From NCBI GenBank assembly GCA_016934955.1, contig JAFGRY010000021.1:1-64000 (forward strand): a stretch of 64,000 bases of DNA, written 5' to 3'. The notes under the pieces were generated by a model that saw nothing but the letters and a program-made list of their open reading frames with translations, did no database searches and was not told where the DNA came from. The position numbers and the translations under genes were made by a program. Shown here piece after piece: positions 44,138 to 52,191 of the stretch; the stretch's first letter is position 1; every line of letters begins with the position of its first letter. This stretch comes from a bacterium (GTDB lineage Bacteria > Zhuqueibacterota > QNDG01 > JAGLOF01).

Positions 44138-45202
44138 TCAAAGCCGCTGCGATACGCCGACTGAAATGATATTCTTGGCATAATAGATCGACGCGATCGG
44201 CGATTCGTCGAGATAGCGGCCGGCCCGCATGTGCACCGTTGTCCGTTCATTGAGAGTGTGTGAAATGTCAATCAGCAGATAGGAGTTTTCCTCCCCTTCA
44301 CTCCCCGGCCTGGTCTGCAGTGCGGGGTCGATGTCGTCACCGTACCGCCTCAGCCGCAGCGAGGCGTAGAGCGTCAGGATGGTGCCTTCGACCAGGTGTC
44401 TGGCCGCCGTGAGACTGAGCAGCGGCTGGCGGTAGCGGTACCCGAAACTGTTGGACCGCTGCCAGCGCATGCCGGCCGATAGCCTGATGAAGGCGATGCA
44501 GTAGACCTCGGCTCCGGCCAGGATTTCGATGAATTCGTCTTTTTGAAGGTCATCGAGCTGCCGCCAGTAGTGGACGGGATCATAGAGAAAGGCGTGCCTG
44601 CCGTAGCGTCGCAGGCCCGCCGTACCCCTGAGAAAGCAGCCACGAACAGCCGAGGGCACGATCCTGAGCTCCGCGCCCGCCTGGTATTCCCGGTAATCGT
44701 AATACTCCCCGTTCCGGTAATCCACTGCGATTCCGGAGGCGAACACCCGCACGCGTGCGCGGGGGGCCGGATGCCAGCGCAGCCCCGGGGAGAGCACGAT
44801 TCTGCGTATGCCGGGCAGATCGTTGCAGAACTGTCGGAGAAAGAGATGTGCATCGAGAAAGATGCCGAGATCGGGGCGAAGGGGCGCGTCCGCGGTCACG
44901 GCCGCGTTGTGCGACACGCGGTTTTCGCCCGCATGGCCGGGGTAGAGTTTCACGCCTCCCTGGTAGTCGCCGGAGAGGCTGATGCGGCCCAGGGCCCTTC
45001 CGGCAACGGAGAGATAGGCCGCTCCCTGCCAGGAGGCGCTGCCGAGCGGGTGTTCTTCGGTTTCGAATATATTTGAGTCGTGTTCCAGCGCCGCGCTCAG
45101 GCGGCAGCGGCTGCTCCACGTCTGGGAGCGGCAGGGAACAGCGGACAGGCAGGCGACCGTCCAGACCAGGGCTGCCAGGCGGCGGGTACGTGCACCGCTC
45201 AT
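44138..45202 (-). CDS. Predicted secreted beta-barrel protein, hypothetical
   Basis: A 354-residue protein with a signal peptide (residues 1-27, ending PCRSQ). It begins the mature part with LSAALEHDSNIF, a motif common in outer-membrane proteins that face repeats of beta strands, and strands such as LSVAGRALGRISLSGDYQGG and EYQAGAELRIVPS follow to the C terminus (NIISVGVSQRL). It overlaps the stop of the upstream coiled-coil gene by 4 bp. No enzymatic motif seen; an envelope or export role is inferred. Confidence 0.75.
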   Translation of the reverse strand: MSGARTRRLAALVWTVACLSAVPCRSQTWSSRCRLSAALEHDSNIFETEEHPLGSASWQGAAYLSVAGRALGRISLSGDYQGGVKLYPGHAGENRVSHNAAVTADAPLRPDLGIFLDAHLFLRQFCNDLPGIRRIVLSPGLRWHPAPRARVRVFASGIAVDYRNGEYYDYREYQAGAELRIVPSAVRGCFLRGTAGLRRYGRHAFLYDPVHYWRQLDDLQKDEFIEILAGAEVYCIAFIRLSAGMRWQRSNSFGYRYRQPLLSLTAARHLVEGTILTLYASLRLRRYGDDIDPALQTRPGSEGEENSYLLIDISHTLNERTTVHMRAGRYLDESPIASIYYAKNIISVGVSQRL

Positions 45203-46194
45203 CGCCGGCCGGTTTCCCCTGCCTTGCGGTAGAACCAGTCGGCCCGGATCCGCAGACTGTCTGCTCCGGCGGCGAGAAGGCGGCGGTACTGCTCGAGTTG
45301 TCTGATTCTCGCCTGAATGCCGGGTATCGTCGAGGGCAGGGGAGAACCGAGCAGGTTTTCCTGAAAGAGATAGTCGTCCGGATATCCGGGCAGGATCCGG
45401 CCCTCTTCCAGTCCGTTTTTGCTGTCGAACATTTCCGCGGTATTCTCACCCCGGGTAAACGGATCCCCGCCGCGGGTCAGCCGCTCCTCATGTTCATTGA
45501 AGAGCGAGAGGTCCTGACTGACTTCGGCGACTCTGGTCCGCAGCGCCAGTTCCTTCCCGAGAGTGACGATGCGGCCCGCGGCGATGCTGTCTTCGGCAGC
45601 CAGCCGGTCCCGCCAGTCCATGAGCAGGTCGCCTTTGAGCATGAGCGTCCGGGGCGAATCGGAGGAATCGGCGGTCACCCCTTCACGGGGGACCGATTGC
45701 CGCGAGCGATCGTATTCCGCCACCAGCCTCAGTTCCCATCCATACCGTTTTTCCACCAGCTCACGGGCACGGGCCGGCAGATCCTGGTCCGGTTCACTCG
45801 CCGCGGCTGCCTTCGCCAGGAGGGTTTCCAGTATACGGGTGCTGTGCTCTATCAGCCCCTGCAGGATCTCATGCCGGTGACGGCGGCACCGTTCGATTTC
45901 GGCGTCGACTTCCCCGATCGAACTGAACCGGTCAAGATCCCGCATCATTTCCTGCAGCGCCGCATGCCGGGCCGGGCTCAGCGGTGCCTGATCCTTGATG
46001 CCGGTGATGCGCCGGGCACAGGCGTCAAGGCTGTCTTTGAGCAGCCTGGATACCTGACCGAGTGAATCGAGGCGGGCCTCGCACGCGGCGAGCCGCAGCT
46101 CAGCCGCTGTCATGGCGGTGTCCGGCTCCTGGGCGGCCGCGCCGGCGCTCCACAGCGTGGTCAGAGCGATGGTGATTATCAGTGTCCGTTTCAT
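45199..46194 (-). CDS. Periplasmic coiled-coil protein, hypothetical
   Basis: The ATG at 46194 follows AGGTG and gives a signal peptide (MKRTLIITIALTTLWSAGAA). The 331-residue body is mostly helical with heptad-like stretches (LRLAACEARLDSLGQVSRLL; GIQARIRQLEQYRRLLAAGA). It is rich in Arg, Glu and Ala and has no recognised domain. It lies 5 bp after the response regulator gene and overlaps the barrel gene downstream, so the product probably works with that barrel. Confidence 0.75.
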   Translation of the reverse strand: MKRTLIITIALTTLWSAGAAAQEPDTAMTAAELRLAACEARLDSLGQVSRLLKDSLDACARRITGIKDQAPLSPARHAALQEMMRDLDRFSSIGEVDAEIERCRRHRHEILQGLIEHSTRILETLLAKAAAASEPDQDLPARARELVEKRYGWELRLVAEYDRSRQSVPREGVTADSSDSPRTLMLKGDLLMDWRDRLAAEDSIAAGRIVTLGKELALRTRVAEVSQDLSLFNEHEERLTRGGDPFTRGENTAEMFDSKNGLEEGRILPGYPDDYLFQENLLGSPLPSTIPGIQARIRQLEQYRRLLAAGADSLRIRADWFYRKAGETGRR

Positions 46195-46199
46195 GCGGA

Positions 46200-47612
46200 T
46201 CACCTTTTTTTCAATAGACCGTATTTCTCCAGCTTGTAGTAGAGTGCGCTCTCCTTGATCCCGAGCATTCTCGCGGCGCGGGCCTTCACGCCGCCTGATG
46301 CCGAGAGCGCCTGCTGAAGCATCTCTTTCTCTACCTGGGCCAGACGGGCGTCGAGATCCATGACATTCCCAGCAATATGTATGCCGGACGGAGCGGCCGG
46401 TCCGGGACCGGGGTGAATGAGCTGCTGAAGCTGCCGGCCGCTGATTTCCGGACCCTCGCTGAGCACCGCCGCCCGCTCGATGACGTTGCTCAGTTCTCTG
46501 ATGTTGCCGGGCCAGTCGTAGAGGGTAAGTACGGCCACGGCGTCCGGGCCGAGAGTGACCGGCCGGTGCAGCGTGTCCCGGTTGAGCAGGGTGAGAAAAT
46601 GGCCGGCGAGCAGGGGGATGTCGGATGTTCTCTCCCGAAGCGGAGGGAGGTGGAGCGGGAGAATATAGAGGCGGTAATAGAGATCCTCACGGAAACCGCC
46701 GGCCTTGACAGCGGCATCTAGATCCCGGTTCGTGGCCGCGATCACCCGCACATCCACTTGTATCGTTTCCTCCCCGCCCACCCGCTCGAATTCCTTTTCC
46801 TGGAGCACCCGAAGCAGTTTGATCTGCGTGGACGCGGGAATATCGCCGATCTCATCGAGAAAGAGTGTTCCCTGGTCCGCCAGTTCGAACCGGCCCTTTT
46901 TCCGGCGCAGCGCTCCCGTAAAGGAACCCTTTTCATGCCCGAACAGTTCACTTTCCAGCACTCCTTCCGCCAGCGCCCCGCAATTGACCCGAATAAACGG
47001 TTTGCCGGCCCTGCCGCTGCTGTTGTGGATGGCACGTGCCGCCAGTTCCTTGCCGGTGCCGCTTTCACCGGTGATGAGCACCGACGAACCGCTGCGGGCG
47101 AGTTTTTGTATCGTGCGGTAAATGGTCTGCATTTCCGGCGATTCCCCGACGATCTCGCCGTAATTGAAACGGAGATTCTCCTCCGCCCGTAAATATTCCG
47201 TTTCAGCAGCTGCCAGCTCCGCAGCCCGCCGTTCCCGCACCAGCGCAGCCACCCGTCCCACCCGAATGAGCAGCTCTTCCATGGAAAACGGTTTGGTGAG
47301 AAAATCCGCCGCTCCCGCTTTCATCGCCTCCACGGCCAGGTCGATGCTGCCGAAGGCGGTGATCACGATTACGGCGGTTTCCGGGGACAGGTCGGCTGTT
47401 CTGCGAAGGAGATCCATCCCCGACATGCCCGCCATCTTGTAATCGGTGATGAGGATGTCGAAGCGCCGGGTTTTCAAAGCGTCCGCCGCTTCCTCTCCGG
47501 AGGAAGCGACGTTTGTTGTGTAACCGGCCTTTACGAGGATCTCTTGCATGCCGTCCCGCATTGTCGTGTTGTCGTCGGCAACCAGAATTGTCAGGTGGGT
47601 GGGGTCGGTCAT
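46200..47612 (-). CDS. Sigma-54-dependent response regulator (NtrC/AtoC family)
   Basis: A 470-residue regulator. The receiver domain (1-120) has the phosphoacceptor Asp in ILITDYKMAGM. The AAA+ domain (about 150-385) has Walker A GESGTGKELAARAI, the sigma-54 contact loop as GSFTGA (GAFTGA variant) and Walker B GTLFLDEIGD. A C-terminal Fis-type helix-turn-helix (VKARAARMLGIKESALYYKL) follows. It should turn on RpoN promoters when phosphorylated. The gene starts 54 bp after the stop of its presumed partner kinase. Confidence 0.95.
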   Translation of the reverse strand: MTDPTHLTILVADDNTTMRDGMQEILVKAGYTTNVASSGEEAADALKTRRFDILITDYKMAGMSGMDLLRRTADLSPETAVIVITAFGSIDLAVEAMKAGAADFLTKPFSMEELLIRVGRVAALVRERRAAELAAAETEYLRAEENLRFNYGEIVGESPEMQTIYRTIQKLARSGSSVLITGESGTGKELAARAIHNSSGRAGKPFIRVNCGALAEGVLESELFGHEKGSFTGALRRKKGRFELADQGTLFLDEIGDIPASTQIKLLRVLQEKEFERVGGEETIQVDVRVIAATNRDLDAAVKAGGFREDLYYRLYILPLHLPPLRERTSDIPLLAGHFLTLLNRDTLHRPVTLGPDAVAVLTLYDWPGNIRELSNVIERAAVLSEGPEISGRQLQQLIHPGPGPAAPSGIHIAGNVMDLDARLAQVEKEMLQQALSASGGVKARAARMLGIKESALYYKLEKYGLLKKR

Positions 47613-47665
47613 TCCTGTATCTCCATGTGGATGCGGCAGGGCAGCCCGGCGGCGACCGGACCGTC

Positions 47666-49084
47666 TCAGCAGCCGCCGTCGGGATTCGGGATGGCGAAGA
47701 GGAGTTCAAAGAGCGTGCCGTCGACGCTGCTCTTCACCAGCCGGATGTCACCGCGGTTTTGCCGCATAAGATTTTTTACGATCGACAGTCCCAGGCCCGT
47801 GCCTTTTTCACGGGTGGTGAAAAAGGGTTCGAATATCTCTTTCTGCCGGGCGGCGGGAACGCCGTGGCCTGTATCGCTGATCAGTACCCGGATGTGTCCG
47901 GCATTTCGGCTGCAGCTGATGGCAAGGTCTCCTCCCCGGGGCATGGCCTGAACCGCGTTCTGAAGCAGGTTGAGAATGATCTGTTTCAGATGATGGGGAT
48001 CGGCGCACACCGCCTCTTCCTGGCAGGAAGCACTGATCCGAATGCCGTTCTCCCTGATCCGCTCCTCCATCAGCTCGAGACATTCGTTCACCGCGGCCCC
48101 GAGGGGGCAGAGCCGGAACTCCGGCGGGCGGGGGCGGGCGAATTCCAGAAAGTGATCGGTTATCTCTCTCAGGTGATCAATCTCATAACCGATGCGGTCC
48201 AGATGCGCCAGGCTCCCGCCGCCGCCTGCGGTGAGACTTTCCCGCAGGAGGCCGGTGAAAAGGCTGATACCGCCCAGGGGATTGCGGATTTCATGGGCGA
48301 CGCCGGCTACCATGGCTTTGAGGTCGTTTTCCCGCTGGAGTATGTTGCGGCGCATAATCTCCATGGTGCGGGCGAGGACCGCCGGCTCTCCCCGTCCGTA
48401 TATTCTGACCGGTTCACTGTAATCGCCGCCGCCGATCAGACGGCTGCGCTCGGCAAGCCGCACGATGGGACGGCTGATGCTGCGGCCGGTGAGAAAGGCG
48501 AGGAAGGCGCCCAGCAGGACACCGCCGATGCCGATACCGTAGAGACGCACCTGCAGCGTTCGGATGCTTTCCAGAAAGGGGACGCTTCCCGTCACGCCGA
48601 CACCCCCCCTCACGGCCTGTTCGATTCTCAGGGGTGAGAATCCAGTCATGGATGGCGTCCCGTCCGCTTCGGTGAACAGGGGGGAATATGATGATTCGCC
48701 CCGCCTTACCGCGGCGATCTCCGGCATGTAGAGCTGCAGATGCATGAGGCGGGATCCTGTGAGCGTGTCGGTGTCGAGGAGACAGACATGATCGAATGAG
48801 AAGAAATAGATCCGTTTCACGCCCGTCGCCGCCCGCAGCTGCTCGAGCGATTGCCGCATGCGTGTTCTGGTGCGGGTCCCGGGGCTGCTGAAGAGGAGAT
48901 CGATTTCCTGGCCGCTGAAATGAACCGAGGCTGCACTGGCTACCGCCTCGAGTTTTCTTCCCAGTTCCTTCTCCATCCCCTGGCGGGTGGTCCAGAAGAG
49001 CAGCAGTCCGCTGACCAGGAGCGTGAGGGTGATCAGGACTGCGAATATCGCGGTGAGACGGAATTGTATGCTGTCAGGAATCAT
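47666..49084 (-). CDS. Membrane sensor histidine kinase
   Basis: The start MIPDSIQFRLTAIFAVLITL at 49084 gives 472 residues. A periplasmic sensor region lies between two transmembrane helices (about 11-31 and 187-207), followed by HAMP (about 207-260), HisKA with VAGVAHEIRNPLGG, and HATPase_c with ILNLLQNAVQAM, DTGHGVP and GTGLGLSI. It phosphorylates the response regulator encoded next. It overlaps the upstream lipoprotein gene by 11 bp; an in-frame start at 49309 would lie deep in that gene. Confidence 0.93.
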   Translation of the reverse strand: MIPDSIQFRLTAIFAVLITLTLLVSGLLLFWTTRQGMEKELGRKLEAVASAASVHFSGQEIDLLFSSPGTRTRTRMRQSLEQLRAATGVKRIYFFSFDHVCLLDTDTLTGSRLMHLQLYMPEIAAVRRGESSYSPLFTEADGTPSMTGFSPLRIEQAVRGGVGVTGSVPFLESIRTLQVRLYGIGIGGVLLGAFLAFLTGRSISRPIVRLAERSRLIGGGDYSEPVRIYGRGEPAVLARTMEIMRRNILQRENDLKAMVAGVAHEIRNPLGGISLFTGLLRESLTAGGGGSLAHLDRIGYEIDHLREITDHFLEFARPRPPEFRLCPLGAAVNECLELMEERIRENGIRISASCQEEAVCADPHHLKQIILNLLQNAVQAMPRGGDLAISCSRNAGHIRVLISDTGHGVPAARQKEIFEPFFTTREKGTGLGLSIVKNLMRQNRGDIRLVKSSVDGTLFELLFAIPNPDGGC

Positions 49085-49832
49085 GCGTCCGGCCGCTGTC
49101 GAGGTAGAAGGCCGTGCCGTCCCGGTAGACGCGGAACACCCAGTACCGCTGCCGCATCTGAATGAAGAACAGTTCCCAGTAGAGTGCGCGGGCCGTCGCC
49201 TCGATGTCGGTGCCTGATTCCTGATACACGGGACGTGCGGCCCTGATGCCCTCGACAGCGGCAAATATTCCCGCCAGCACGGATGTGTTGAGCGGCACGG
49301 CTGTTTCAAGGCAGGCGGCGTGCCTGGCCCCCCAGAAATAGTATACGGGAATGGAAGTGACGTAATCCTGCATCAGGCGGTCCAGGTCCTGCCGGCCGGT
49401 AATGAGGATGTTCCGCTGCCAGTTTTCCGCCCAGACGGCCGAGCTGTCGAATTCCACCAGGATCCGATTGGGATGCGGCGCCATTGCCGCGTGGATCGGC
49501 ACGTATTTCACGACCGTGTCCCTGGCGGCGGATTGCCGAAGCGAGTATACATGGGTGAGGGCGTTGTACACATTGTCTATCCTCTCGGCGGGCAGCGTCA
49601 GCGCGCCGGACCCACGTGCTATTTCCTCCCTGAGAACAATCGCCGCCGCATCCTGATGGTAGCGGATCCTGAGGGAGTCGGGCATGACTGCGCCAACGGC
49701 TGCGGCCACGTCCGTGTCGAACCGGGCGTCGAGGGGGGAGGTGTCGCATGAGAGCAGGAGCGCGAGCACCAGAACCGCCGCCGATACGAGAAAAGGGGGC
49801 GCCGCATCCGGGAATGTAGATATAATTCTCAT
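49074..49832 (-). CDS. Predicted lipoprotein of unknown function
   Basis: A 252-residue protein with a long hydrophobic leader and lipobox LLLSC (Cys about 29). It contains an ERIDNVYNALTHVYSL helix, then VPIHAAMAPHPNRILVEFDS and a C-terminal WVFRVYRDGTAFYLDSG strand region. No family recognised. It is the first gene of the cluster, with a strong promoter whose -10 box ends 8 nt before the ATG. Its 3' end overlaps the histidine kinase start, so it may be the ligand-binding or accessory part of that sensor. Confidence 0.78.
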   Translation of the reverse strand: MRIISTFPDAAPPFLVSAAVLVLALLLSCDTSPLDARFDTDVAAAVGAVMPDSLRIRYHQDAAAIVLREEIARGSGALTLPAERIDNVYNALTHVYSLRQSAARDTVVKYVPIHAAMAPHPNRILVEFDSSAVWAENWQRNILITGRQDLDRLMQDYVTSIPVYYFWGARHAACLETAVPLNTSVLAGIFAAVEGIRAARPVYQESGTDIEATARALYWELFFIQMRQRYWVFRVYRDGTAFYLDSGRTHDS

Positions 49833-49840
49833 AATTTTAT

Positions 49841-49869
49841 AATGTAACGGTCACGGTGACGTTTGTCAA
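49841..49869 (-). promoter_or_regulatory. Strong sigma-70-type promoter with internal palindrome, adjacent to start codon
   Basis: On the minus strand TTGACA (49869-49864), a 17-bp spacer and TACATT (49846-49841) are followed after 8 nt by the ATG at 49832. GTCAC-G-GTGAC (49850-49860) lies between the boxes and is well placed to be a repressor operator. Confidence 0.65.
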
Positions 49870-49936
49870 GCGGTTTTCCGTCCTCCGGCAGGGACGGGAG
49901 CGGGGTGAACAAACGGGCAAACGATGCAGAAAACAG

Positions 49937-49965
49937 TTGCACTTGTGGGCCGATTCTATTACCTT
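49937..49965 (+). promoter_or_regulatory. Candidate sigma-70 promoter for the hydrogenase operon
   Basis: TTGCAC (49937-49942), a 17-bp spacer and TACCTT (49960-49965) lie about 230 bp upstream of the first gene, leaving a long leader that includes the 50159-50176 inverted repeat. Confidence 0.4.
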
Positions 49966-50158
49966 TGCTCCCGAAAATTCAGGCCGGGCCTCGTCCCGAT
50001 TCCCGCCGCGGGAATACGTTTGTGCAGTATGCATATTTTCAGAGGGTCGGGCGAAATGGGTGTCTGTTTGCATGAATGCCGTTCACTGCCGCCCGGACCC
50101 GGCGATGAAGCCTAGTTCCCGCGGGCGGTGAGTCCGGGATCCCGGTGACTGCAGTACC

Positions 50159-50176
50159 GCAGATCATGCGATCTGC
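50159..50176. promoter_or_regulatory. Perfect 7+7 inverted repeat just before the hydrogenase operon start
   Basis: GCAGATC-ATGC-GATCTGC ends 17 bp before the ATG and just before the GAGGAG ribosome site. It could be an operator or an RNA hairpin affecting translation initiation. Confidence 0.45.
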
Positions 50177-50193
50177 AAAATGAGGAGAGAAAC

Positions 50194-52182
50194 ATGGCAC
50201 GAATACTCTACGGAGTATGGGGCGGAGAAGTGACCGACAATCGTGACAAACGCTTCTTCGAGGTTGAAGAGCTCAAAGAGCTGGACCTGATGGACGAGTT
50301 CAATCCCGGGAATCCGGTCAAAGCGTTTCTCGGCGCCAAGGGATTTCTGGTCTTCGATGGCGGCACCAGCATTCTTGACGCTCTCTACCAATACATGGCA
50401 ACAGCGGCTGATGAATCATGCGGAAAATGCACCCCCTGCCGGGTGGGGACAAGACTGCTGAAGAACCGGCTGGATGATCTCGGGCACGGTGTGTCGGACA
50501 GCGGGATCATCGATGAGGTCCTCGAGCTGGGGGAGCATATTCAGTCCACGTCACTCTGCGGACTGGGCCAGACGGCGACGGTGCCGCTTATCGAGGTGAT
50601 CAGGCATTTCAGGGATGAGATTGAAAAGGAGATAGGAACGTTCGCGGAGAAGGGACGCCAGGCCTACACGAGTTATGTCACGGCTCCCTGTATCGAGCAG
50701 TGCCCCGCGCGGGTCGATATTCCCCGGTACATAGAGTACGTCAAGGACGGCAAGTTCAACCGTTCCATTGCCGTGCTGCTGCAGAAATATCCCATGGCAG
50801 CGACCTGCGGCCGTGTCTGCGTGCGTTTCTGCGAAGCCGCGTGCCGGCGCAGCAGGGTCGATCAGCCGGTGGGCATTAAAGTGCTGAAACGGTTCGTCGC
50901 TGACCGGGAACGGTATGTCACCGACAGCTGGTTCACTCCCGACCTGATCGACGAGAAGAAGAGCGATGATTTGAAAGTAGCGGTGATCGGCACCGGCCCC
51001 GCCGGCATCTCGGCCGCGTATCATCTGCTGCTCAAAGGGTACCCGGTGGATGTGTTCGAATCGCTGAACGAGCCCGGCGGCATGGCCGGTGTGGGAATTC
51101 CTGAATACCGGCTTCCCCGGGACGAGATATTGAATAAAGAGGTCAGTATCATTGAATCGCTCGGCGGAACGATCCATTACAATCAGAAAATGGGTGAGGA
51201 TTTCACGCTGGCCGATCTGCATGACCGCGGCTACAAGGCCATATTCATCGGCGTCGGCGCCCATCTGGGCAAGAAAATGAAGATCGCCGGGGAAGACACA
51301 TCGCTGGAAGGATATGTGAGCGGCGTGAAGTTTCTTCTCTATGTCAACCAGCATCTGATTAACGAGGATGCCGAGTTTCCGATTCCACTGGGCAGGAAGA
51401 TGGTCGTGATCGGCGGCGGCAATGTCGCCATGGATTGTGCAAGATCGGCGCTGCGGATGGGAGTGAAGGAGGTGCATGTTGCCTACCGTCGCGCGGAGGA
51501 ACAGATGCCGGCGGATGTGGAAGAGGTGGAAGCGGCAAAGAAGGAAGGCATCGAGTTTCATTTTCTGACCCAGCCGGTGCGGCTGCTGTCGGAGAACGGC
51601 AGGGTGACCGGCATCGAATTTGTCGAAATGGAACTTGGTAAAAAGGACCCATCCGGAAGAAGAAGCGTTGATCCGGTCAAGGGATCGGAGTTCATCGTGG
51701 AGACCGACCAGGTGGTCGTGGCCATCGGCCAGGCGGTGGATCCCTCCTTTCTGAGTGAAGAGGACGGCGTGGAACTGAATCAGTGGAAGCTGATTCAGAC
51801 GGACAGCAATCTGGCGACGACGAAAAAAGGCGTATTCGCCGGCGGTGACTGTGTGCTCGGGCCTGCCACGCTGATCCAGGCCATGGCCCAGGGGGAAAAA
51901 GCAGCCCGTTCCATCGATGAGTATCTCACCTTCGGCAAGACCCGGTTCGATGCCGGCCGGCGGATGAGCGAAATAGTCCAGAGCATCCGCAAGCACACCG
52001 ACGATGATGTCGTGCAGCCCGTGAAGAGCCAGTACCGCGTCGTAGTGGAGGAGCTGGAGCCGGAAAAGCGCAAAGAGATATTCGAGGAGGTGGAGAAGCC
52101 GATTTCCGTGGAAGAAGCCTACCGGGAAGCGGAACGCTGCCTGAGATGCTACCGGATATATTCGGTTATCACCGATCACTAA
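50194..52182 (+). CDS. NuoF-fragment/GltD-NfnB-like flavoprotein fusion, hydrogenase electron-transfer subunit
   Basis: The 662-residue protein has two parts. Residues 1-140 match only the C-terminal iron-sulfur end of NuoF (FLVFDGGTSILDA, ESCGKCTPCRVGT with C76/C79/C82, and SLCGLGQ); the NuoF FMN/NADH domain is missing. Residues about 160-640 are a GltD/NfnB-type subunit: cluster cysteines (CIEQC, CGRVCVRFCEAAC), FAD motif VIGTGPAGISAA, GGMAGVGIPEYRLPRD and an NAD(P)H motif VIGGGNVAMDCA. A last CLRC motif is near the end. The [FeFe] hydrogenase starts 9 bp downstream. This pairing resembles the glutamate-synthase-linked group A2 class. NADPH as donor or acceptor is inferred from the NfnB-like domain, not shown. 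Confidence 0.9.
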   Translation: MARILYGVWGGEVTDNRDKRFFEVEELKELDLMDEFNPGNPVKAFLGAKGFLVFDGGTSILDALYQYMATAADESCGKCTPCRVGTRLLKNRLDDLGHGVSDSGIIDEVLELGEHIQSTSLCGLGQTATVPLIEVIRHFRDEIEKEIGTFAEKGRQAYTSYVTAPCIEQCPARVDIPRYIEYVKDGKFNRSIAVLLQKYPMAATCGRVCVRFCEAACRRSRVDQPVGIKVLKRFVADRERYVTDSWFTPDLIDEKKSDDLKVAVIGTGPAGISAAYHLLLKGYPVDVFESLNEPGGMAGVGIPEYRLPRDEILNKEVSIIESLGGTIHYNQKMGEDFTLADLHDRGYKAIFIGVGAHLGKKMKIAGEDTSLEGYVSGVKFLLYVNQHLINEDAEFPIPLGRKMVVIGGGNVAMDCARSALRMGVKEVHVAYRRAEEQMPADVEEVEAAKKEGIEFHFLTQPVRLLSENGRVTGIEFVEMELGKKDPSGRRSVDPVKGSEFIVETDQVVVAIGQAVDPSFLSEEDGVELNQWKLIQTDSNLATTKKGVFAGGDCVLGPATLIQAMAQGEKAARSIDEYLTFGKTRFDAGRRMSEIVQSIRKHTDDDVVQPVKSQYRVVVEELEPEKRKEIFEEVEKPISVEEAYREAERCLRCYRIYSVITDH

Positions 52183-52191
52183 GGAGTACCT

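Larger units (their letters stand above)
49870..50193. other. Intergenic region between the envelope cluster and the hydrogenase operon
   Basis: This region holds no supported gene. In the hydrogenase direction it contains a candidate promoter at 49937-49965 and an inverted repeat at 50159-50176. A GCATG-containing stretch and several GC-rich short repeats lie between, but no clear Rex- or FNR-type site was seen. Confidence 0.5.
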
